Made by a program: the position numbers and the translations under genes. A stretch of 10,062 nucleotides of DNA from a bacterium (lineage in GTDB: Bacteria > Patescibacteriota > Minisyncoccia > Phycocordibacterales > UBA2100). The stretch spans positions 1 to 10,062 of the forward strand of contig JAUYLR010000008.1 in the NCBI GenBank assembly GCA_030698935.1, read 5' to 3'. The notes below the pieces were generated by a model, which was not told the origin of the DNA, did not search any database, and saw only the letters and a list, made by a program, of their open reading frames with translations. Of the stretch, positions 1 to 4,302 are shown one piece after another. The first letter of the stretch is position 1; the number at the start of each line of letters is the position of its first letter.

Positions 1-62
1 GGAATCGGACCTGCATCAAACCCTTAGGACGGGTACGATCTAATCCATTGAACTACAGGGGC
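1..62 (-). tRNA. tRNA-Arg(CCU), 3' end cut by window edge
   Basis: Read on the minus strand from 62, the sequence gives an acceptor 5' strand GCCCCTG, TA, a D-arm (GTTC...GATC, one T-T mismatch), an anticodon arm with CCC/GGG core and loop GTCCTAA, and the start of a T-arm (GCAGG, loop TCCGATT). The anticodon is CCT, which reads AGG arginine codons. The last ~14 nt (rest of the T-stem, acceptor 3' strand and any CCA) lie outside the window, so acceptor pairing cannot be checked. It is the last minus-strand gene after the reductase and glutaredoxin and may be read with them or from its own promoter. Confidence 0.85.
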
Positions 63-90
63 GCATATGCACTTTAGCATATGCGCCCCT
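57..90. repeat. 14-bp perfect hairpin overlapping the tRNA-Arg 5' end
   Basis: Bases 57-70 and 77-90 are perfect reverse complements around a 6-nt loop. The outer part of one arm is the 5' acceptor strand of tRNA-Arg (56-62). In a transcript from the glutaredoxin side the leader would pair with the tRNA acceptor strand. No T-tract follows on either strand, so this is not a typical intrinsic terminator. It may be a processing signal, an attenuator-like fold, or a repeat inserted beside the tRNA; the sequence alone does not decide. Confidence 0.75.
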
Positions 91-111
91 TGGCGGACAA
101 AACACCGGTAC

Positions 112-354
112 CTAAACCTTAAGTAGTGAGCGCAGCTGCGCTTCGTCAAAGCCGACTATCATTTCATCGCCAACGTAGATGACGGGGACGCCCATCTGGC
201 CGCTTTTTTCTATCATTTCCTTCCTTTTGGCGAGGTCTGTGCCAACATTATAATCCGTGAACTTGATATTATTTGCCGTGAAGAAATCCTTTGCCGCATG
301 GCAGAAATGGCAGGTCGGGGTTGAGTAAATGGTCACCTGTGCTTGTGCAGACAT
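112..354 (-). CDS. glutaredoxin-like thiol reductant
   Basis: This 80-aa protein has a thioredoxin fold typical of small glutaredoxins (usual length 75-90 aa). The N-terminal strand VTIYST leads to the active-site CHFC at residues 15-18. The cis-proline lies in GVPV (P57) and the glycine-rich GFD at 68-70 precedes the last helix. Such proteins pass electrons by dithiol exchange to cytoplasmic targets such as ribonucleotide reductase. CHFC differs from the CPYC of classical Grx; NrdH-like or YruB-like subfamilies are possible. There is no Shine-Dalgarno before the ATG, only an A/T-rich stretch. It follows the FMN reductase by 56 bp on the same strand and is probably cotranscribed with it. Confidence 0.93.
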   Translation of the reverse strand: MSAQAQVTIYSTPTCHFCHAAKDFFTANNIKFTDYNVGTDLAKRKEMIEKSGQMGVPVIYVGDEMIVGFDEAQLRSLLKV

Positions 355-391
355 AATTCAATATATTATTACTTTAATAATTTTATTCACT

Positions 392-416
392 GGATAATAC
401 CATAATCGCATTATCC
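392..416 (-). other. short inverted repeat at the FMN reductase stop codon
   Basis: GGATAAT (392-398) and ATTATCC (410-416) are perfect inverted repeats around an 11-nt loop. The right arm includes the TAA stop of the reductase gene. It lies in the 56-bp gap before glutaredoxin. Without a T-rich tail it is at best a weak intercistronic hairpin. Confidence 0.35.
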
Positions 417-1007
417 TTGCGTCCCGCGCGCGGTTTTAAGCGCGTTTGCCCACCATACCAACTGGGTCAGTAACCCCTCGGCTGCGCCTTGATAGGAATC
501 AAGCGCCTCCGGTTTCAGATTGCCAGCCTCGTCTCTAAGAAGCCACGGCGCATTAATGTGGACCGCGTTTCTGACGGGTGCCATTTGAAGTTCAACGGCT
601 GTTAGCCGCAATTGTTCAACCGCGCGGGCGCCTCCCACGCTTCCGTAAGCGACAAACCCCACGGGTTTGTTGTTCCATTCCTGATAAACCCAGTCAAACG
701 CGTTTTTGAGCACCCCGGACGTCCCGCGATTATACTCCGGCGTAACAATTATAAATGCGTCTCCTTCCGCGATTTTTGAAGTGAAGCGCGCAACCGCTTC
801 GTTTTTATACGGCTCTTGCTTGTATGACGGGCTGACTGCTTCATTGAAAAACGGCATCGCATAATCCCGCAAATCCAATATTTCGGGCTCAATGTCTGTA
901 ATTTTCTTTGCCTGTTCCAGAATCCAACCTCCCGCGTGCTCGCTAAAACGAGTGGGGCGCGTGCTTCCCAGAATAATTTTAACCTTCAAAACATTACTAT
1001 TGGTCAT
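411..1007 (-). CDS. NAD(P)H-dependent FMN reductase (flavodoxin-fold)
   Basis: The 198-aa protein fits the NADPH-dependent FMN reductase/azoreductase family (PF03358). The phosphate-binding loop of the FMN site is GSTRPTR (14-20). TPEYNRGTSGVLKNAFDW (89-106) is the family's second flavin and dimer motif, and YGSVGGARA (121-129) is the third conserved loop. Members reduce FMN, quinones or azo dyes with NAD(P)H in the cytoplasm; the substrate cannot be read from sequence. There is no Shine-Dalgarno before the ATG. A good sigma-70 type promoter lies 30-58 bp upstream, overlapped by a palindrome. The divergent HxlR regulator and downstream glutaredoxin point to a quinone or thiol stress role (inference). 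Confidence 0.93.
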   Translation of the reverse strand: MTNSNVLKVKIILGSTRPTRFSEHAGGWILEQAKKITDIEPEILDLRDYAMPFFNEAVSPSYKQEPYKNEAVARFTSKIAEGDAFIIVTPEYNRGTSGVLKNAFDWVYQEWNNKPVGFVAYGSVGGARAVEQLRLTAVELQMAPVRNAVHINAPWLLRDEAGNLKPEALDSYQGAAEGLLTQLVWWANALKTARGTQG

Positions 1008-1036
1008 GTCGCATATATTTAATTCTTAATGCGCGA

Positions 1037-1065
1037 AGTATATACCTATCACTTTACTTTGTAAA
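1037..1065 (-). promoter_or_regulatory. promoter of the FMN reductase-glutaredoxin pair
   Basis: On the minus strand, TTTACA (1060-1065) and TATACT (1037-1042) each match 5 of 6 bases of the -35 and -10 consensus and are separated by exactly 17 bp. The start point would be near 1030, giving a leader of about 22 nt. The -35 box lies inside the operator candidate at 1051-1067. Confidence 0.75.
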
Positions 1066-1067
1066 GT
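1051..1067. promoter_or_regulatory. candidate HxlR operator
   Basis: ACTTTAC-TTT-GTAAAGT is a perfect 7-bp inverted repeat with a 3-bp spacer in the divergent intergenic region. It covers the -35 box of the reductase promoter, so a dimeric repressor bound here would block RNA polymerase. Dimeric winged-helix regulators of the HxlR family bind palindromes of this size next to the gene they control. The assignment to the adjacent regulator is inference. Confidence 0.65.
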
Positions 1068-1096
1068 ACCGAAGAAGATGGTAAACTGTGGATAAT

Positions 1097-1214
1097 CCCG
1101 TTAGAGGCCGCGGAAGACGAACCGTATATATGGAACATTCGTATAAAATATCAATAAGGTCGATTATCAACTCTAAATCATGTGCGGGAAGCATTGCTTC
1201 CTGCCTCTAACGGG
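1097..1214. repeat. inverted repeat pair CCCGTTAGAGGC ... GCCTCTAACGGG
   Basis: A 12-bp perfect inverted repeat (1097-1108 and 1203-1214) encloses 94 bp between the reductase promoter and the regulator start. A further small palindrome, GGAAGC-ATT-GCTTCC, lies just inside the right arm (1187-1201). The same motif with A for G (CCCGTTAGAAGC) recurs at 6001-6012 and 6132-6158, so this is a dispersed repeat family. No clear target duplication flanks this copy. A T/A-rich stretch at 1142-1149 may contain the -10 of the regulator promoter, but no good -35 is seen. Confidence 0.7.
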
Positions 1215-1217
1215 ACA

Positions 1218-1544
1218 ATGCTCCGGACAGCGCAACAGCGGAAAACTCTTTGCAGTTCCTGCCCCGTAGCGCGTGTGGCTGACCTTTTGGGCGACTCGTG
1301 CTCGCTTCTTGTACTGCGCGACCTCTTGGAGAAGCCGCGGCGATTTTGCGATTTGCAGAACTCCCTTTCCGGCATCAGCACACGCACGCTCACGAACAAG
1401 CTCAAGCGGCTTGAGGGCGAGAAACTGGTGCAGCGGAAAGAATTCACCAAGCCTCCGCGTGTGGAATATACACTCACCCAGAAGGGCGCTGCCCTGCGGG
1501 ATGTCGTTGACGCCATGCGCATATACGGCAAGAAATATCTTTAA
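1218..1544 (+). CDS. HxlR/DUF24-family winged-helix regulator
   Basis: From ATG 1218 the protein has 108 aa, the usual HxlR length. Family hallmarks in order are CPVARVADLLGD (15-26), LLVLRDLL (30-37), RRFCDLQNSLSGIS (41-54), the recognition-helix region TRTLTNKLKRLE and the wing with VEYTLTQKG. It is a dimeric DNA-binding repressor or activator. Relatives such as YodB, HypR and QorR sense quinones or disulfide stress through cysteines. Here cysteines are at 12, 15, 28 and 44; C15 corresponds to the conserved one before PVA, and C28 replaces the usual Trp of GDxW. An in-frame GTG at 1182 would add 12 residues encoded by repeat DNA, so it is less likely. The gene ends in TAA, which doubles as one flank of the next element. 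Confidence 0.92.
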   Translation: MLRTAQQRKTLCSSCPVARVADLLGDSCSLLVLRDLLEKPRRFCDLQNSLSGISTRTLTNKLKRLEGEKLVQRKEFTKPPRVEYTLTQKGAALRDVVDAMRIYGKKYL

Positions 1545-1667
1545 GAAACTGTTGAAAAAGTCCGCCTACTTCGTTGCGGAGCCTCTGTGCGACGTTCACC
1601 GTATGCACGATACGTCTCACGTCGCGCTTTCTCCGCGCCTCGTATTCGAAGCTTTTTCAACAGTTTC
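1545..1667. repeat. palindromic MITE-like element flanked by TAA
   Basis: The ends GAAACTGTTGAAAAAG (1545-1560) and its exact reverse complement (1652-1667) form a 16-bp terminal inverted repeat. TAA occurs directly outside both ends (1542-1544 and 1668-1670), as expected of a 3-bp target duplication. The inside is also palindromic: GCGGAG pairs with CTCCGC, GCGACGT with ACGTCGC, and CGTAT with ATACG around the centre, so RNA of this stretch would fold into one long imperfect hairpin. It encodes no plausible protein. The left TAA is the stop codon of the regulator gene. The transposase family that would move it is unknown; the hairpin may also limit read-through. Confidence 0.7.
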
Positions 1668-1684
1668 TAAGTTTGTGGTGTTTT

Positions 1685-1713
1685 TTGTGATATCGGAAAA
1701 TATAAGGTATTCT
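1685..1713 (+). promoter_or_regulatory. candidate promoter for the tRNA-Gly region
   Basis: TTGTGA (1685-1690) and TATTCT (1708-1713) each match 4 of 6 consensus bases with a 17-bp spacer. The predicted start near 1720 is a few bases before the tRNA-like sequence at 1726. The match is moderate; placement makes it credible. Confidence 0.45.
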
Positions 1714-1804
1714 CATATCGTGCATGCGGATATAGTTTAGTGGTAAAACGAGTGCACCGAAGGTATTTGCTTCTCAATTCCTTCGGGGTAAACTTCCAAA
1801 GCAG

Positions 1805-1875
1805 GCGAGATTAGTTTAGTGGCAAAACATGTGCTTCCCAAGCATAGGACGCGAGTTCGATTCTCGCATCTCGCA
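1805..1875 (+). tRNA. tRNA-Gly(CCC)
   Basis: All arms pair: acceptor GCGAGAT with ATCTCGC (7 bp), D-arm GTTT/AAAC, anticodon arm TGTGC/GCATA with loop TTCCCAA, T-arm GCGAG-TTCGATT-CTCGC, and discriminator A. The anticodon CCC reads GGG glycine codons. CCA is not encoded (ACA follows), so the CCA-adding enzyme would complete it. It lies within the span of the interrupted tRNA-Gly-like sequence, with which it shares the first arms (GTTTAGTGG). Confidence 0.96.
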
Positions 1876-1892
1876 CAAAGGAGTTCGACCTG

Positions 1893-1927
1893 TCCCGTAG
1901 CTAACGCGAAGCGTTATGGTACTGGGA
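1893..1927. repeat. hairpin in the T-loop of the interrupted tRNA
   Basis: TAACGC-GAA-GCGTTA (1902-1916) forms a perfect inner stem, and TCCCGTA (1893-1899) pairs with TACTGGGA (1920-1927) apart from one bulged T. The palindrome separates T-loop halves TTCGA and GATT. On the minus strand it is the first structure downstream of the ftsB stop, but no T-tract follows, so it is not a standard terminator. Its GAAGC-like centre resembles other palindromes of this genome. Confidence 0.6.
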
Positions 1928-1945
1928 TTCTCCGTATCCGCACCA

Positions 1946-2320
1946 CTACCACCAGAAAAGCGTCTTTTTAAACCATTCCCGCACGGAGGATGTCGCCTGT
2001 ACGGGCACAGGAGTGGGGGGGTCTACAATGATAATCAGGTTCTCTCCGCTTTTGGCAAGCAGATACTGTTCGCGCAGGGCATCTTCCATTCCCCGCGGAG
2101 TGTTTAATTTAGTTATATCCGCCTCAAGTTGCGCTTTTCTTTTTGCGATGTCCGCAAGCTGAACTTCCGCCTCCCTGCGAAGTTGCAGGGATTCCTGCTC
2201 CTTTTGGTATGCTTTCCATACTCCCGATATCGCCACAACAACGAGCAGGAAGAGCAGAACGAGAAGCAGGCGTTTGCCGAACAGGCGCAGTGGGTCGCGC
2301 CTTTGCTGAAAGCTTTGCAT
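1946..2320 (-). CDS. FtsB/DivIC-like septum formation initiator
   Basis: The 124-aa protein has a short basic cytoplasmic N-terminus and one membrane helix (about 17-34). A coiled coil rich in E, Q, L and R follows (about 38-72), and then the family's C-terminal signature LREQYLLAKSGENLIIIVD (82-100). This is the layout of FtsB/DivIC, bitopic proteins that join FtsL and FtsQ/DivIB in the divisome. A proline-rich linker and an aromatic end (WFKKTLFWW) complete it, features outside the core family. The TAG stop adjoins the CCA end of the tRNA-like region. There is no Shine-Dalgarno; a TATAAC at 2323-2328 on the minus strand lies so close that the mRNA may be leaderless. Confidence 0.85.
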   Translation of the reverse strand: MQSFQQRRDPLRLFGKRLLLVLLFLLVVVAISGVWKAYQKEQESLQLRREAEVQLADIAKRKAQLEADITKLNTPRGMEDALREQYLLAKSGENLIIIVDPPTPVPVQATSSVREWFKKTLFWW

Positions 2321-2330
2321 ACGTTATAAT
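2303..2330 (+). promoter_or_regulatory. promoter of the 44-aa membrane protein gene; -10 overlaps one for ftsB
   Basis: A perfect -10 TATAAT lies at 2325-2330, with TTGCTG (2303-2308) as a poor -35 at 16 bp. Start of transcription near 2337 leaves about 7 nt before ATG 2344. The same TTATAA core read on the minus strand gives TATAAC for ftsB, so the two divergent genes may compete for one site. Confidence 0.55.
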
Positions 2331-2343
2331 CTTACCACTTGCT

Positions 2344-2478
2344 ATGAGCTTCTTATTTCATAGAAATACCAAAAAAGCCCTCAAATATTTTTGGGGCGTA
2401 GTCGCCGTTCTCGTCATCATCAGTATGGTGCTGTTCTTCGCGCCAGGTCTTGTCGCGATGATTTCGGGCAACTATTGA
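2344..2478 (+). CDS. 44-aa single-span membrane peptide
   Basis: An ATG at 2344 opens a 44-codon frame. It has a basic, short N-terminus (FHRNTKKALKYF), one hydrophobic helix from about residue 15 to 37 (WGVVAVLVIISMVLFFAPGL) and a tiny tail ending SGNY, so N-in topology is likely. Reading the frame further upstream (to 2143) gives only antisense of ftsB, so the short start is chosen. A TATAAT box sits 13 bp before the ATG and supports a real gene. The TGA stop is one base from the convergent lepA stop. No family function is known to me; small helical peptides of this kind are common in Parcubacteria-like genomes. A role in membrane or division processes is only guilt by association with ftsB. 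Confidence 0.7.
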   Translation: MSFLFHRNTKKALKYFWGVVAVLVIISMVLFFAPGLVAMISGNY

Positions 2479-2479
2479 G

Positions 2480-4258
2480 TCACGAGTCCCGGATTACCTT
2501 CAAGAACACGTCGTGGGGGATATCAACTTTCCCTCGCGCGAGCATCTTCTTTTTGCCGCGCTTTTGTTTCTCAAGTAGTTTCATCTTTCGCGTAATGTCA
2601 CCTCCGTAGAGGTAGCCGGTAACGTCTTTACGTAGTGCGGAGACGCGGCGAGCCGCTATGATATTCCCCATCGCCTTCGCCTGTATTTTTAAAACGAATT
2701 GCTGGCGTGGTAAAATCTTCTCAAGCTTCTCCACTATAGCCTCGCCTTCAGTCCGCACGCGCCTGCGGCTCACAATGCGCGAAAATGCCGGCATAATTTC
2801 CTCCGCGACGAGCACATCAAGGCGTACGACATCCGCATCGCGCAGGCCGATAATTTCGTATGAAAGCGATGCAAAGCCGGAGGAAACACTCTTTAGTTTG
2901 TCAAAAAATCCCCGCATAAGTTCGCGCAGGGGCATCTGCGATGAGAGCTTCGCTTTTCCGTCGGGCAGAGTTTCCGTGTCCCCTATTATCGCTTCGTGCT
3001 CGTAGAGCAACTGTGAAATGACGCCGAGGTACTCCGGCGGCGATATGACGGAAACTTCCGCCCACTGCTCGCGCAGGCGCTTTGCCGTGCCGTCGTCGGG
3101 CAGGCGGGCAGGCGCATAAATCTCTTCAACTTTTCCGTTTTGGTACGTTACTTCATACACCGTTGTCGGCATCGTCACCACAAGATTAAGCGCAAATTCG
3201 CGCCGCAGGCGCTCAATAATAATTTCCAAGTGAAGCATTCCCAAAAATCCGCATCGGAAGCCTTTGCCCATAACTCCGGACGATTCTTCCTCATACGAAA
3301 GCGAAGAGTCCGATAGATGCAGACGCGCAAGCGACTGCCGGAGAAGCACCAAGTTGTCCTGATTCTCCGGATACACGCTCGCCCAAATCACGGGTGCGGG
3401 CGACCTGTAGCCATGGAGGGCGGGCGCGGGCGAACGCACGGATGTGACGGTGTCTCCGACAGATGCCAGCCCGGGTTTCTTGATACCTGTCACAACGTAG
3501 CCGATTTCGCCTTCGTTAAGAGTCTCTACCGGAGTTTCTCCCGGCTTCATCACACCCACTTCAAGGGCAATAAAATCCGCATGCGCGGCAACAAGGCGCA
3601 GGTTGTCACCCTTTGCAACGTGCCCGCCAAATATGCGCGCGTAAACGATAACACCGCGATGGTCGGAGTATCCGAAATCAAACACAAGCGCCTGCAGATT
3701 TCCTCCGGAAGATTGCGGCGGTGGAATTCGTTTAACGACAGCTTTGAGAATTTCATCAACGCCTTCGCCTGTCTTTCCGGAAGCCGGAAGAACATCTGAT
3801 TCGGAACAGCCAAGCAATAGCGCAAGCTCGCTTGTGATATCGGAAACTCTGGCGTTGGGCGAATCTATTTTGGAAACTACGGGAATAATTACGAGTCCGA
3901 GGCTTTTCGCAACCGAAAGAACAGAGAGTGTTTGCGCCTCCACCCCTTGTGTGGAATCCACGAGTAAAATCACCCCCTCAACAGCGGAAAGCGCGCGCGA
4001 GACTTCGTACGAGAAATCAACATGGCCTGGAGTGTCAATCAGATTGAGCGTATAGCGAGTAGCGTTTAGCGTATAGTCCATCCGGACAGGCGCCATCTTG
4101 ATTGTGATGCCGCGCTCGCGCTCCAAATCCATCCGGTCAAGAACCTGCTCCTGCATGTCCCGCTTTTCTATCGTACCCGTCATCTCCAACATGCGGTCTG
4201 CCAAGGTACTTTTACCATGGTCTATGTGCGCAATGATACTGAAGTTCCGGATATTCAT
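2480..4258 (-). CDS. lepA: elongation factor 4 (LepA), ribosomal back-translocase GTPase
   Basis: The 592-aa protein is full length (E. coli about 599). The GTPase domain shows AHIDHGKS (10-17, P-loop), RGITI (49-53, switch I) and DTPGH (75-79, switch II). The guanine-specificity motif is SKID (129-132) instead of the usual NKID. Domain II is followed by the EF-G-like domains III and V with GFRCGFLGMLHLEI. The LepA-specific C-terminus (YLYGGDITRKMKLLEKQKRG, then KKKMLARGKVDIP) ends it. LepA binds ribosomes and acts on stalled translocation or 30S assembly. ATG 4258 starts exactly at the family N-terminus MNIRNFSIIAHIDHG. It lies 44 bp after murJ and is likely cotranscribed. DNA around 4045-4076 contains near-repeats that encode YTLN twice. 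Confidence 0.98.
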   Translation of the reverse strand: MNIRNFSIIAHIDHGKSTLADRMLEMTGTIEKRDMQEQVLDRMDLERERGITIKMAPVRMDYTLNATRYTLNLIDTPGHVDFSYEVSRALSAVEGVILLVDSTQGVEAQTLSVLSVAKSLGLVIIPVVSKIDSPNARVSDITSELALLLGCSESDVLPASGKTGEGVDEILKAVVKRIPPPQSSGGNLQALVFDFGYSDHRGVIVYARIFGGHVAKGDNLRLVAAHADFIALEVGVMKPGETPVETLNEGEIGYVVTGIKKPGLASVGDTVTSVRSPAPALHGYRSPAPVIWASVYPENQDNLVLLRQSLARLHLSDSSLSYEEESSGVMGKGFRCGFLGMLHLEIIIERLRREFALNLVVTMPTTVYEVTYQNGKVEEIYAPARLPDDGTAKRLREQWAEVSVISPPEYLGVISQLLYEHEAIIGDTETLPDGKAKLSSQMPLRELMRGFFDKLKSVSSGFASLSYEIIGLRDADVVRLDVLVAEEIMPAFSRIVSRRRVRTEGEAIVEKLEKILPRQQFVLKIQAKAMGNIIAARRVSALRKDVTGYLYGGDITRKMKLLEKQKRGKKKMLARGKVDIPHDVFLKVIRDS

Positions 4259-4302
4259 ATCCGCACACTATACACGATACTCCATGCACGATACACGCAC
4301 CT

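Larger units (their letters stand above)
1726..1945 (+). pseudogene. interrupted tRNA-Gly-like gene with a nested tRNA
   Basis: Parts of a glycine tRNA occur in the correct order but separated. There is an acceptor 5' strand GCGGATA (1726-1732), TA, an intact D-arm (1735-1749) and an anticodon 5' strand AGTGC (1751-1755). Next is a 7-bp hairpin insert (CCGAAGG/CCTTCGG, 1757-1787) and then a possible anticodon loop CTTCCAAA (about 1793-1800, TCC = Gly). The complete tRNA-Gly(CCC) at 1805-1875 follows, then a T-arm half GGAG-TTCGA (1880-1888) and a second hairpin insert. The 3' half GATT-CTCC, acceptor TATCCGC (1935-1941), A and CCA (1943-1945) close it. The acceptor strands pair 7 of 7. It could be a degraded gene, a precursor with several inserts, or a structured RNA capped by tRNA-like ends. 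The outer 5' and 3' pieces are the firm part; the TCC loop is weaker. Confidence 0.5.

Noticed and set aside
1182..1217. GTG start for the HxlR regulator
   Set aside because: The extra 12 residues come from the palindromic repeat and match no family N-terminus; ATG 1218 gives the usual length.
1273..1740. 155-codon open frame on the plus strand
   Set aside because: It is a shifted frame of the regulator gene that runs on through the palindromic element; composition is Arg/Ser-rich without any domain.
1756..1926. Group I intron in the interrupted tRNA-Gly
   Set aside because: The inserts are too short and one contains a full tRNA; no group I core pairing (P4-P7 pattern) could be seen.
1893..1927. 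Terminator of ftsB
   Set aside because: The hairpin is strong but no T-tract follows on the minus strand; its place inside a T-loop suggests an insert.
1726..1945. tmRNA (ssrA)
   Set aside because: The acceptor begins GCGGATA with a proper D-stem, there is no G3-U70 alanine identity and no tag reading frame.
1603..4294. Shared 11-mer ATGCACGATAC at 1603 and 4284 as a repeat family
   Set aside because: A few 11-base matches are expected by chance in 10 kb, and the flanks do not agree.
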